The notes under the pieces are model-generated. The model saw only the letters and a program-made list of their open reading frames with translations. It did no database searches and was not told where the DNA came from. A stretch of DNA of 64,000 bases from Alkaliphilus serpentinus. GTDB lineage: Bacteria > Bacillota > Clostridia > Peptostreptococcales > Natronincolaceae. A program made the translations under genes and the position numbers. Below are positions 44,414-53,733 of this stretch, piece after piece; the first letter of the stretch is position 1, and the number at the start of each line of letters is the position of its first letter. The DNA is taken from NCBI RefSeq assembly GCF_009017255.1, contig NZ_WBZB01000008.1, positions 16,729 to 80,728 on the forward strand, given 5' to 3'.

Positions 44414-45640
44414 TTAATAGTTTATTATACCAAGGAGAGCATCCATTAGGCCTCCAAAGGGGATTACCCCCTTATAATAGCCCCTATCATTTATAATTAC
44501 ATAATCATAAACCTGATTTTCATCCCTGGACAATGCCCTTCTACACACATTTGATAGTAATTCCTCCGCCTCCACCATAAGTGGATTGCTATCCATGAAT
44601 TCATGCAAGTTACTGCTATAAAATGTCCCTTCTTCTTTCTCTTTATCAGCAGATAAATGCTGATAAAACTGATTTCTCATTATCAGCCCTACAGCTTTTT
44701 GGTCCTTCATCACGACAATTCCTTGCAAATTGGTATTGGCTTTAAATAATTCATCTGCTTTAGAAGCTGTTTCAAAATCCTGAAGAGCTTTATCCATCCT
44801 ACAGTAGTCACCAATTCTTAAATTACGGCTATTGGCCCTTAGTAGTGACTTTGTATTATTAATTTTAATGATGGTCTCCATAACATCCTCATTAAGCTTT
44901 ATAAAGGATGGGCTAGGTCTTTGAATATAGTAGCCTTGTCCATATTCAATTCCTATATCAATTAAAGTTCTTAATTCATCATAGGTTTCTATACCTTCAG
45001 CAATAATCTTTAGATTAGTAGCTTCGACAAACCTTTGTATACTCTTCAATAATTCTCTTTTTAGCATATCCTTATCGATATTTCTTATTAACTCCATATC
45101 GATTTTAATAAAGTTGGGTCTAATTTCCGATAGCATTCTTAATCCTGCATATCCATCACCAGCATCATCTACAGCTACTCTATAACCTTGACTCCTATAA
45201 TTTTCTATAACATTCTTAAAGCTCTTATAATCGGTTATTGCTGTATGTTCAGTGATCTCAAATATAATGCTTTTGGGTGAAATATTATAGGCCTTTAGGT
45301 ATTCCTTAGTGAAGCCCTTTTTGAATTCTGGATCTTTAATAATATCAGCATCAATGTTGATAAAAAGAAATTTATCACCAATAACATCTTTAGCCCGTTC
45401 AATTGCAGTAATTCTACATAACAAATCTAATTCCCACACTTTGTTATACCTTTTAGCAGCTTCAAACAATCTATCGGGATAGTGTAGCGGACTATCCTCT
45501 GGCCCTCTGGTTAATGCCTCATAGCCAATAATTTCTCCATTTACCAAAGAAATGATGGGTTGAAAATTGGTGCTGATGCTTTTATTCAATAAAATTCCAA
45601 AAAACTCATTGCGGTAATCCTGATTAAGCTTCTTTAGCAT
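44414..45640 (-). CDS. EAL-domain cyclic-di-GMP phosphodiesterase with C-terminal CBS-like region
   Basis: Residues ~20-245 of this 408-residue protein form an EAL domain with intact catalytic signatures: EALTRGP, FINIDAD, FEITEH, VDDAGDGYAG, IKIDMEL, AEGIET and GQGYYIQRP. It should hydrolyse cyclic di-GMP. The C-terminal ~130 residues (from about FETASKADELF to VIINDRGYYKGVIPFGGLMDAL) resemble paired CBS modules, a regulatory nucleotide-binding region also seen in other EAL proteins. There is no GGDEF domain and no membrane segment. It is a single-gene unit. Confidence 0.88.
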   Translation of the reverse strand: MLKKLNQDYRNEFFGILLNKSISTNFQPIISLVNGEIIGYEALTRGPEDSPLHYPDRLFEAAKRYNKVWELDLLCRITAIERAKDVIGDKFLFINIDADIIKDPEFKKGFTKEYLKAYNISPKSIIFEITEHTAITDYKSFKNVIENYRSQGYRVAVDDAGDGYAGLRMLSEIRPNFIKIDMELIRNIDKDMLKRELLKSIQRFVEATNLKIIAEGIETYDELRTLIDIGIEYGQGYYIQRPSPSFIKLNEDVMETIIKINNTKSLLRANSRNLRIGDYCRMDKALQDFETASKADELFKANTNLQGIVVMKDQKAVGLIMRNQFYQHLSADKEKEEGTFYSSNLHEFMDSNPLMVEAEELLSNVCRRALSRDENQVYDYVIINDRGYYKGVIPFGGLMDALLGIINY

Positions 45641-45881
45641 TTAAAATCCCCCTCCAAGGAATATTCTAAAAGATAAAAATAGAGGATAGATTATGAAAAT
45701 GTAAAAATTATGTTAAAGATAGAGATTTTAGTAAAGGTAAAAAATAAGTAATGAGAATAAACTATTGTTGCTTAATTAATTTTTCTTAGTAAAGCCTTCA
45801 GCTCATTGGCTAGCTCTAAGGATGATAAATGAACAGAATAGTAAGTGCCATTACTTTTACTATAAATACACGTTTTGATAT

Positions 45882-46907
45882 TTAAGTAAAATACTGAATA
45901 TGTCCTTGGGGAAAGAATTTTTTGATGAGATCGGTAATATAAAGCTTCATATCCTCCGCTTCATTTTTTTTATATACATATTTCATCCTGCCATACTTTC
46001 CCCATTTCCTATCTCTTTTTTCCACATCCATTTCGAGATTGGTGTTGGGGAAGCGTTCCTCTATCACATTTTTAGCTGAAAGTGTAAAACGATGCTGAAT
46101 TAACTCAAAGGTTATAACACCTCTTGTTTTATTTCCAATATGTCTATACAGAGCCTCCAGCATATGACTATATTCTTCCCTCCAGTTTTCATGAAGTATT
46201 ATGGGGGCTATAATAAATCCAATTGGATAACCCGCATCCACCATCTTTTCAGCAGCCCTTAATCTATCCCAGAGATTATCCACATTATGCTCATAGTTTC
46301 TTATTACGTAGCTAGAATTAATGCTGAAGCGAAAGCGAGTATGGCCCCTATGGTTAAGGTTCAGTAAAGGCTCAACGTTGGAGTATTTTGATACAACCCG
46401 CAATCTTCCCTTTTCAAGATTACCAAAATGCTCTATGGTATCTGCTAGGGTACCGGTAATGTGTTCAACTGCTAAGGGATCTCCAGTACTGGCGGCTTCA
46501 AACATCGTGGCGTGGGGTAGTTTTTTTAGTATATATTTATCTATGGTTTCAAAGAGCTCATCCATATTGACATATACTCTAACATAGGGCTTCTTCCCTT
46601 GGGTAGTAAATAAATAACAATATTCACAGCTACCTGGACAGTTGGTCATTAAAGAAAACTGATAATCTGCAGAGGGCCTACATACGTCAAATTTCATGCT
46701 CTTTTTAACTCCCACGATCAAGGTTTTCTTTGCTGCTGCATATTTAGCCTTTTCATCCTTCCCCGGAAGGTTTCTAACCTGATTATGGGAGGTAGTATCC
46801 AGAATTTCAATATTATTTAACCTGCAAAAATTGATAATTCTTTTCCCTACCTCTGTCTCCTTTGCAGCTTCCTCAAAATAAATTCGATCGGGCATCCATA
46901 GTTCCAT
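45882..46907 (-). CDS. splB: Spore photoproduct lyase
   Basis: The 341-residue radical SAM enzyme repairs the 5-thyminyl-5,6-dihydrothymine lesion during germination. The [4Fe-4S] motif CPGSCEYC is at residues 91-98, preceded by the family signature PSADYQFSLMTN. The residue in FEAASTGD that aligns, by my recollection, with the hydrogen-donor Cys141 of B. subtilis is Ser141. A Cys at position 76 (FDVCRPS) could serve instead, as suggested for clostridial enzymes. The start follows AGGAGG. Confidence 0.92.
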   Translation of the reverse strand: MELWMPDRIYFEEAAKETEVGKRIINFCRLNNIEILDTTSHNQVRNLPGKDEKAKYAAAKKTLIVGVKKSMKFDVCRPSADYQFSLMTNCPGSCEYCYLFTTQGKKPYVRVYVNMDELFETIDKYILKKLPHATMFEAASTGDPLAVEHITGTLADTIEHFGNLEKGRLRVVSKYSNVEPLLNLNHRGHTRFRFSINSSYVIRNYEHNVDNLWDRLRAAEKMVDAGYPIGFIIAPIILHENWREEYSHMLEALYRHIGNKTRGVITFELIQHRFTLSAKNVIEERFPNTNLEMDVEKRDRKWGKYGRMKYVYKKNEAEDMKLYITDLIKKFFPQGHIQYFT

Positions 46908-46993
46908 TATTCATACACCTCCTAGTTTACAATTTATTTTCCCACAAAAAAATTGAATCATACTAGGATATCTCCTACAACATTGAAACAAAA

Positions 46994-47017
46994 AAAAAGA
47001 GTATAAATACTCTTTTT
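46994..47017. terminator. Bidirectional hairpin, left copy flanking the fold-back element
   Basis: AAAAAGAGTAT and ATACTCTTTTT form the stem. The 24-base sequence is identical to 47242-47265. Confidence 0.7.
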
Positions 47018-47020
47018 GAG

Positions 47021-47240
47021 GTTATCGAAAAACCCCTATATTTTAAAACTGAGAAATTGGCTCTCGGTCAAAAGGCAGGATGAACTCAAAAATCACAGGT
47101 ATTTTCAAAACTCACCTTCGGCTCAGACATTGAAAATACTATTCTGTAATTTTCTCCTTCTTTTATTCTTATCTCCGCAGATTTCTCATTATTTAAGAAT
47201 ATAGGTGTTTAATTGCAGTTTTATACTTTTTCGATGGTCT
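47021..47240. repeat. ~220-bp fold-back element (MITE-like)
   Basis: The ends read GTTATCGAAAAA and its imperfect complement TTTTTCGATGGTC. Inner arms CCCCTATATTTTAAAACTGAGAAAT and ATTTCTCATTATTTAAGAATATAGGTG also pair imperfectly, so the whole unit folds back. It has no ORF of note. It separates two identical terminator hairpins. A fragment of its left end is at 9934. Confidence 0.6.
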
Positions 47241-47241
47241 G

Positions 47242-47265
47242 AAAAAGAGTATAAATACTCTTTTT
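47242..47265 (-). terminator. Terminator of the AI-2E-type permease gene, right flanking copy
   Basis: Same 24 bases as 46994-47017. It overlaps the stop codon of the permease gene at 47264. Confidence 0.75.
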
Positions 47266-48451
47266 AAGGAACCGCCGTCTCTTCTTTTTCAAGCCTTGCC
47301 TTTTTCCTTTCTAATGCTCTATCAATAGCTCGATTGACCACTAAACGAACCATACCAATTACTGGTACCCCTAAGAACATTCCTAACACTCCAAAGAGCT
47401 TCCCTCCAACCACGATGGAAAATATGATCCAAAAGGGGCTTACACCTACACTATCTCCTAAAATTTTAGGTCCTAATATCAATCCATCGAACTGCTGTAA
47501 TGCCAAAATGAATATCATCAACCATAGGGCGCTTAAAGGGCTATCGAAGAAGGTAATGATGGTTGCTGGCACTGCTCCTATAAAGGGGCCAAAGTATGGA
47601 ATCATATTGGTAACTCCAACGATTACACTTAGCAGTAGGGCATATCTTATCCCAATTAGATTAAGGCCTACAAAGCATATACAAGCTATTATAAAGGAGT
47701 CTAGAGATTTACCCACAATAAACTTTACAAATAAATCATTCACCTCTCGGGCAAAGGATTTTACCCTTTCTACAGAGGTATCCTTTAGAAAAACCCTCAA
47801 TAGCTTTTCAAAGGACTTCTTAAAGGACTCTCTATCCATGAGCATATAAAAGGACAGTATCAAACCAAGAACAAAGTTAAGAACCCCCGAAGTAAAGGTA
47901 ACGATACTGAAAACTAAGTTATCTAGTATATCCTCTAAAATCTCTGTTATCTTCAAGAAAATAGAGGTCATTTTAGCATCGATATGAGGAGAAATCTCCA
48001 TCTGAGTAAAGTTTTCTAACTCCATTGTCCACTTGCTTAAAAGCTGATCAGTAGTAGTGAAGTAATCCGGAACCCTCATGATAATATCTCTAAGGTTGTT
48101 TCCTACCTGTGGCGCTACAAATATAATCAGCAATGCAATACAGCTTAATAATATGATATACATTGTAAGTACACTTATTAATCTGTGGAGTTTGGCCCGA
48201 CTATTTATAAGCTTTACCTTACTATAAACCTTCTTTTCAAACCAAATTACCCCTGGACTAATAAGATAGGCTATGGATCCTCCTATTATAAATGGACTTA
48301 ATATTTTCGAGGTGATTCCAAGGGCTACAGAAAAACTTTTTAGAAAGTACCCTAGATTATTTAAGGCTAAGTAAAATAGGATTGACATAGCCACTGCTAA
48401 AAATGCATAAAACGAATACTTAAAATAATTATTATCAATTTTATACTTCAT
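47264..48451 (-). CDS. AI-2E/PerM-family permease
   Basis: The 395-residue membrane protein has about eight hydrophobic segments. It carries the family blocks PFIIGGSIAYLISP, FVKFIVGKSLDSFIIACICFVGL, VTNMIPYFGPFIGAVPATIITF and GVSPFWIIFSIVVGGKLFGVLGMFLGVPV. The family includes AI-2 exporters (TqsA), the Na+/H+ antiporters of halophiles and B. subtilis YtvI, so the substrate is not defined. The start at 48451 was chosen because the earlier ATG at 48490 precedes the GGAGG. Confidence 0.85.
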   Translation of the reverse strand: MKYKIDNNYFKYSFYAFLAVAMSILFYLALNNLGYFLKSFSVALGITSKILSPFIIGGSIAYLISPGVIWFEKKVYSKVKLINSRAKLHRLISVLTMYIILLSCIALLIIFVAPQVGNNLRDIIMRVPDYFTTTDQLLSKWTMELENFTQMEISPHIDAKMTSIFLKITEILEDILDNLVFSIVTFTSGVLNFVLGLILSFYMLMDRESFKKSFEKLLRVFLKDTSVERVKSFAREVNDLFVKFIVGKSLDSFIIACICFVGLNLIGIRYALLLSVIVGVTNMIPYFGPFIGAVPATIITFFDSPLSALWLMIFILALQQFDGLILGPKILGDSVGVSPFWIIFSIVVGGKLFGVLGMFLGVPVIGMVRLVVNRAIDRALERKKARLEKEETAVP

Positions 48452-48578
48452 ATCCCCATTCCTTCCTCCTGATTTATAATTATTATACATGATTTTGGCT
48501 TAATAAACCATGACCTATAGGCATTAGTGGGGATATATCCGTACAAGCTATATCTATACCATAATATTCAAGCTTTGA

Positions 48579-49319
48579 TTAATCATAATACACCTCTTCA
48601 AGAAATAATCCCTGGGCAGGAGCCGTTACTCCAGCATATCTTCTTTCACCCCTTTTAAAGATTTCATCAATATAGGCTATTCCTTCCTTCCCGGCACCAA
48701 TATCAATTAAGGTTCCTACAATAATTCTAATCATATTGTATAAAAACCCATCACCCTTAATGGATATGGTCAGCATTCCTTGATTTTTCTCAATGACTAT
48801 TTCCTCTATAGTTCTGATAGTAGATTTTTTGCTTTTCTTAAGGGATGAAAAGGCAAGAAAATCATGGGTACCCAATAACTTTTCGGAGGCCTTTTTCATT
48901 TTGTTGATATCTAAAGGATTGGGGGTATGATAGCTATAATCTCGTTGAAAGACAGAGGGAGTTTTTTGATTCCATATGTAATAGGTGTACTTCTTTCCTA
49001 TGGCATTAAGCCTGCTATTAAATCTTGGGGCTGCCTCTGTAATAGCTTTTACAGCAATATCCTTTGGTAAGTAGTGATTTATGTATTCCTGAATCTCCTT
49101 TAGTGGCATATCACTGGAGGTGAAAAAGTTAGCCACCTGTCCCTTTGCATGAACTCCTGCATCTGTTCTTCCAGAGCCTATCACTTCAGTATCCCTTTCC
49201 ACCATCTGACTAATAACAGCTTCTAGCTTACCTTGTATGGTCTTATCACTGTCCTTAAGTCTTTGCCACCCCCTGTACCTAGCGCCGTCATATTCTAGTA
49301 CCATTCGAATATTTCTCAA
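48579..49319 (-). CDS. truA: tRNA pseudouridine(38-40) synthase
   Basis: The 246-residue TruA isomerises uridines 38-40 of tRNA anticodon arms. The catalytic Asp lies in GSGRTDAGVHAKGQVANF; FNSRLNAIGKKYTYYI and GDGFLYNMIRIIVGTLI are also conserved. Length is normal. Confidence 0.96.
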   Translation of the reverse strand: MRNIRMVLEYDGARYRGWQRLKDSDKTIQGKLEAVISQMVERDTEVIGSGRTDAGVHAKGQVANFFTSSDMPLKEIQEYINHYLPKDIAVKAITEAAPRFNSRLNAIGKKYTYYIWNQKTPSVFQRDYSYHTPNPLDINKMKKASEKLLGTHDFLAFSSLKKSKKSTIRTIEEIVIEKNQGMLTISIKGDGFLYNMIRIIVGTLIDIGAGKEGIAYIDEIFKRGERRYAGVTAPAQGLFLEEVYYD

Positions 49320-49386
49320 TGATAACCCTCCTCAAATCATTTAGTATGTATGATGCTTCAAATCAAAATAGATGCTATATAGATAG

Positions 49387-49413
49387 GAGAAAAGCTCCAT
49401 AGAATTATGGAGC
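49387..49413 (-). terminator. Terminator behind the ATP-grasp gene
   Basis: GCTCCATA (49394-49401) pairs with TATGGAGC (49406-49413); on the minus strand TTTTCTCC follows. Confidence 0.75.
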
Positions 49414-49432
49414 ACAATAAGCTGGATTCTTT

Positions 49433-50764
49433 TTATTTAACTGAAAGCACAAAATTGGGGGCAGTATAGCATTCTACAATACTACCGATGAGATTCTTAG
49501 TGCCTGTTCTTGTATAGACCCCTTGAAGCCTTTCATTATACATGAAAAGGCCAATGATGTAATTAAAATCGAGAAACTCCACATCCTCATGATTAAATTT
49601 CGCCATGGGAATCCTTGGTAGCCTGCAGAATTCCTGAAGGAGATACTCCTCCTTGGCTTCTTCCTGAATAATCTTTATCCATTCATCCTTTGAATAGTCT
49701 CTTCCAATTCTTACTCCCTTAGAGGCATATTTGTCCATAGGCTTTAATACGAAGGCATCTTTATGATTAATGGTGTAATTGACTAATTCCTCGTTGGCAG
49801 CTTCGAAAATCCTTGTAAAGGGTATATGTTTTTTTACGAAGTTTCGATCTTCATTAGATAAAAATGGAGTTTTTTCTTCATCATGAAGGATTGCAAAGAT
49901 ATTTTTGTTATGGATAATCTGAGACCTTATTGGCCCTATCACACAAACATCCCCAGCTAAATAGGCCTCTATAAAATCCATAGCCTTATGGGCCCCTTCG
50001 ATTATTTCCCAGGTTACTGCCCTACGATAAATACAATCTATTTTAAAATCTTTATAGTATAAGCAGTTATTCTTATATTCTAGCCAACTAGGATCTACGA
50101 TAACTGTGGGGCAGCCATTGGCTTCAAATACCTCTTTAAAGGCTATAAATTCACTGGGGGGATCCCCACTTAGCCAATCCATTATTGCAATTTGTGGTTT
50201 TTCTGCGCCTTTACTATACTGCCGATAGTTTTCTAAAAAGGCATTTACCCATGATTGAAACAACTCAAATCCCCTTACGTTATATTTCTTCTCTAAGTTT
50301 TTTACAGCCAGGGAATCTTGGCAAATTCGTTGTAGCTCCATTTGTTCAATCATCCCGGAGGAGCCATCGGTATTTAACTCACAAAACTGAAAGCCTCCAT
50401 CATCGTAGTTATAAAAAATATCAAAGCGGCCCATAGGAACATTTTTATCATAACCAGGGTCCTTTAGGATGAGTTTTTCTAAGAGGGGACTAAAACCAAA
50501 GTGCCTTCTAAAGCTTTCATCTTTAAGATATTTGTCAATCACCTTATTTAGAATCGTCATAAGCTGATCCGTAAGAGTTTTAAAGCGATTGTAATCCTCC
50601 TCCGTCAGAAACAATGGCTGATATAAGAATTCAACAGGCTTTCCCTTGTATTTTGCTGGTGATTCCTCTACAGCCTTAAAAACTCGCCTATACTCCTGAA
50701 TATAACTTTCTTTATTATCCCGAACATGTTCTTTGTAATCCTTAAACAATTTCTTCGATTCCAT
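49433..50764 (-). CDS. Glutathionylspermidine-synthase-like ATP-grasp ligase
   Basis: The 443-residue soluble protein resembles the GSP_synth (circularly permuted ATP-grasp) family. It has GRFDIFYNYDDGGFQFCELNTDGSSGMIE (family: R-x-D...E-x-N-x-D-x-P/S), IDCIYRR, CVIGPIRSQIIHNKNIFAIL and the ATP-grasp VLKPMDKYASKGVRIGRD. Such enzymes form amide bonds between a carboxylate and an amine. Its start overlaps the end of the gamma-glutamylcysteine ligase gene by 23 bases with its own ribosome binding site, so the pair is coupled. The likely substrate is gamma-glutamylcysteine, with glycine, a polyamine or another amine as acceptor. This is inference. Confidence 0.75.
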   Translation of the reverse strand: MESKKLFKDYKEHVRDNKESYIQEYRRVFKAVEESPAKYKGKPVEFLYQPLFLTEEDYNRFKTLTDQLMTILNKVIDKYLKDESFRRHFGFSPLLEKLILKDPGYDKNVPMGRFDIFYNYDDGGFQFCELNTDGSSGMIEQMELQRICQDSLAVKNLEKKYNVRGFELFQSWVNAFLENYRQYSKGAEKPQIAIMDWLSGDPPSEFIAFKEVFEANGCPTVIVDPSWLEYKNNCLYYKDFKIDCIYRRAVTWEIIEGAHKAMDFIEAYLAGDVCVIGPIRSQIIHNKNIFAILHDEEKTPFLSNEDRNFVKKHIPFTRIFEAANEELVNYTINHKDAFVLKPMDKYASKGVRIGRDYSKDEWIKIIQEEAKEEYLLQEFCRLPRIPMAKFNHEDVEFLDFNYIIGLFMYNERLQGVYTRTGTKNLIGSIVECYTAPNFVLSVK

Positions 50765-52076
50765 CCCTTTGCCTCCCAAACCAATAATTTAAGCTACACC
50801 ACTGTAATGCTGTTAAATCCTCCAATTGACCCTTTAGAAGCTCCTTACTGACAATAGCTGGGGTCTTTCTCTTTAAAACCAGCTCTTCTAAGGGTTTCAA
50901 GAAGCCCTTTTCATCATGGGAAAGACTTCTTTTAGCTAAATCAATCAGCATCTGTAGTATTTCATATATGTTCTTACACCTAAAGCAACCCATTAAACCC
51001 TTCTCCACCATAGACCTTCTATAGGCAAAGAGTTTTTGATCATCGGTTGATTCAGAAAGCTTATATAAGTATTCTAGCACCTCTTGATTATAAAACAAGC
51101 CTTTAACAAGGGCAATATAGGAAAAGCTTAAGGGATAGGGGATGCTATCTCCCATTCTTATTTCAATGTATTTACGAGCCCTAACATCAGGAAAGGCCAT
51201 TGATAAAATGTGGTCTACCTCATCCTTGTTTAAAGGATATAACTCCAATAGTTCCTCTGTGGTTTTTCCTTGGGTATCAATTACTTCCTTATCCTTTATG
51301 ATAAATATTGGTGGCAGGGATAATATGTATTTAGCGTAATCCACATAACCAAACTCCTTATCCATTACACCCTTTACTAAACCGCCCCTAGTAAAGTCTG
51401 TATTCTCCCATATAGTACTTCTTACGCTGTTTAGATCATAGAACTTCCCTTCGAAAATTGGGGCATTGTCTGTAATCAGTGCCAATAGTGGTGATATAAA
51501 GTGGGCAACCTTAAATTTTTTGATAAAATCCTTCTCGTCTTCGTAATCAATTACTACTTGCAAGGATGCTGTACCCTTCATCATATTATGGGCAAGGGTG
51601 CCACCCCTTTCTTTGAAGTATTGAGACATATAGGAATATCGTTTTTTAGGATTAAAGGGTATTTCATCAACAACGGACTTTGGATGATATCCTATGGCTA
51701 AGAGGAGTTGATTCTGCTCTTCTAAAATGGGGATAATATTTTCTAAAAAGCTAAAGTAAATATCTTCAATCTCCTTTATGGTTTTACAGGGCTTAATACT
51801 TAGCTCCAGCTGACCACCGGGTTCAAGGGTAATGATCCCATCGGCTTTTTCCAGACCAATTAGATAGCCGCCTTCATATTTGGGTGTATATCCATTGGCT
51901 AACATTTTATTTAATATGGTCTCGGTACCCTTCTCCTGATAATAATTTATGGATTCAAAGCTAGCTTTATCTACAATTATATGCTCAAACTCTGCGCCAA
52001 GGCTAAACTGATCCGTTGACTTTTCTCCTTCTCTCAAAATACTGGTTATACTGTCTAGTTTCTCCTGATATTCCAT
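50742..52076 (-). CDS. Glutamate-cysteine ligase family 2 (GCS2) enzyme
   Basis: The 444-residue protein has the plant/EgtA-type GCS2 layout: LGAEFEHIIVDKASFE near residue 30, IITLEPGGQLELSIKP, KGTASLQVVIDY and ARKYIEIRMGDSIPYPLS. The family couples the gamma-carboxylate of glutamate to the amino group of cysteine, first step of glutathione and ergothioneine-type pathways. It is the first gene of a two-gene operon with the ATP-grasp ligase. Cysteine as acceptor is likely but not proven, since GCS2 relatives use other amines. Confidence 0.82.
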   Translation of the reverse strand: MEYQEKLDSITSILREGEKSTDQFSLGAEFEHIIVDKASFESINYYQEKGTETILNKMLANGYTPKYEGGYLIGLEKADGIITLEPGGQLELSIKPCKTIKEIEDIYFSFLENIIPILEEQNQLLLAIGYHPKSVVDEIPFNPKKRYSYMSQYFKERGGTLAHNMMKGTASLQVVIDYEDEKDFIKKFKVAHFISPLLALITDNAPIFEGKFYDLNSVRSTIWENTDFTRGGLVKGVMDKEFGYVDYAKYILSLPPIFIIKDKEVIDTQGKTTEELLELYPLNKDEVDHILSMAFPDVRARKYIEIRMGDSIPYPLSFSYIALVKGLFYNQEVLEYLYKLSESTDDQKLFAYRRSMVEKGLMGCFRCKNIYEILQMLIDLAKRSLSHDEKGFLKPLEELVLKRKTPAIVSKELLKGQLEDLTALQWCSLNYWFGRQRDGIEEIV

Positions 52077-52205
52077 ATAACTCCCACCTTACTTGTCTAT
52101 TATAAAATCAACAAAGGCCCCTATAGTACACCTATCTTATTAGGAATACAAAGAGATCACGATATAAATCTACCCCTTATTTGGCACTTTGAAACATCCT
52201 ATTAT

Positions 52206-53501
52206 CTATTTTAGCAAATATACCTCCTTATTTGAATCTAATATAACAAATAGCTTGTTAACTTCTTCATAATAAACCTCATCTACCTCCCAAGGAAAGG
52301 TGTAAATTACATTTCTATTCCCCTCCTTATCAATCTCCATAAGGTTTTTTCCATTGATTAAATATCCCTTATCCTCATGGGTTATTACAAACATATCCTT
52401 ATTGTTAATGAGCAATGGCTCCTCAATCACCATTTGATTTTTTTCTTCTATTCCTACGATTACAGCTGGCTGCCTCTCACCAAGATTATTTCCAAAAATT
52501 AAGGTATCAAATAGGATCTGATAGAAATTGTAATCCATATCCTTTATTTCATTGCTAACATCGGCATCTAACTGGTACACTAAGATTTTATCATAATCAA
52601 TGCCTTCTAAATAGCCACTACTTTTTATAACCTTCCCTGCAGATATTGCAACAACCTTACTATCCTCGCTCCATTGAATTACATCTATTGGGTCGATGAA
52701 ACCCTCATCATTATGAAATAACTCCCTTTCTTCTAATTTTTCCATAGAAAATATACAAAAGCTTTTTCCTAGCTTGGTTTTTATCTCTCCTATATTTATA
52801 TCCTCCGACCCCTCCCCTACCATGATATAGGCTAACCATCTATCATTAGGGGCCCATCTTGCTGATGTAGTATTGATTGCCGCTAAGTAGTTACCCTCGG
52901 TATCATAAATCAGCCTATTACTCAAAAGAAAGTACTCTCCCGTGTGACTAAGCCTACTTAGCATAAAATTTTCATAATCCGTTTTTTCTAAGCTTGGAAT
53001 AATACGGCGTTTTTCTTTTGTGTCAACATCATAACTAAAAACGCTTTGTTGTCCATCAATCTCCCGTGTGTATAGAATCATGGTTTTATCTGCCGAAACC
53101 AAGATATTGGGGTAGTTAACCCCCGTAATTTTTTTATCAATGGTAATTTCCTGATGGTTGTTTAGATATTTAAGATCTCCCTTTACATCTATATATACTA
53201 CCTGTTTATCCTTCATAGGAATTAAAGCTTCATACCCTCCTATTCCTTTAAGAATATTCTGAACTTTATTTGTTACCAACGAGAAGGAGTAATAATTGAG
53301 GCCTTCGTCTTCAAGGGCTATAAAGTAAAATCGTCCATTTTCAGCCTTCACCCCCGAAGGATTCGCAAGTTCATCGAAAGCTTCAACCTTCACAAGCCTC
53401 TTATTTTCATTATTGGGCAATGGCCTTTCCAATCGAAAATTATTACATCCTGTTATAATTACCACTAAAATAAATATCAATAATACCCTTAATCGATTCA
53501 C
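52206..53501 (-). CDS. Lipoprotein with TolB/WD40-like beta-propeller
   Basis: The 431-residue protein has a lipoprotein signal (LLIFILVVIITGC, Cys ~19). Repeating blade-like units follow, with Trp/Tyr/Asp patterns such as SARWAPNDRWLAYIMVGE and VIQWSEDSKVVAISAGKV. This suggests a beta-propeller on the outer membrane face. I do not recognise a specific function. It is divergent from the chemoreceptor at 53734 and stands alone. Confidence 0.7.
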   Translation of the reverse strand: MNRLRVLLIFILVVIITGCNNFRLERPLPNNENKRLVKVEAFDELANPSGVKAENGRFYFIALEDEGLNYYSFSLVTNKVQNILKGIGGYEALIPMKDKQVVYIDVKGDLKYLNNHQEITIDKKITGVNYPNILVSADKTMILYTREIDGQQSVFSYDVDTKEKRRIIPSLEKTDYENFMLSRLSHTGEYFLLSNRLIYDTEGNYLAAINTTSARWAPNDRWLAYIMVGEGSEDINIGEIKTKLGKSFCIFSMEKLEERELFHNDEGFIDPIDVIQWSEDSKVVAISAGKVIKSSGYLEGIDYDKILVYQLDADVSNEIKDMDYNFYQILFDTLIFGNNLGERQPAVIVGIEEKNQMVIEEPLLINNKDMFVITHEDKGYLINGKNLMEIDKEGNRNVIYTFPWEVDEVYYEEVNKLFVILDSNKEVYLLK

Positions 53502-53733
53502 TAAAGCACCTCCCTAAATAAATGTATAGATATTTTCCCCTATATAAGGTTTTTTATCAAATGGGTTTTTTTTCTATGAAATGAATAGACTCGCTGATCT
53601 AATATGCAAGTTTTTAACTATCCCCTTTCATTTCTAATAATTCTCAGAAAAATAAGAGGATTATGGGGTTTTATGTCGAATCAAGGATATATATAATAAT
53701 GAAATAATAATTATAAGAAAAGGAGGTTTATCA

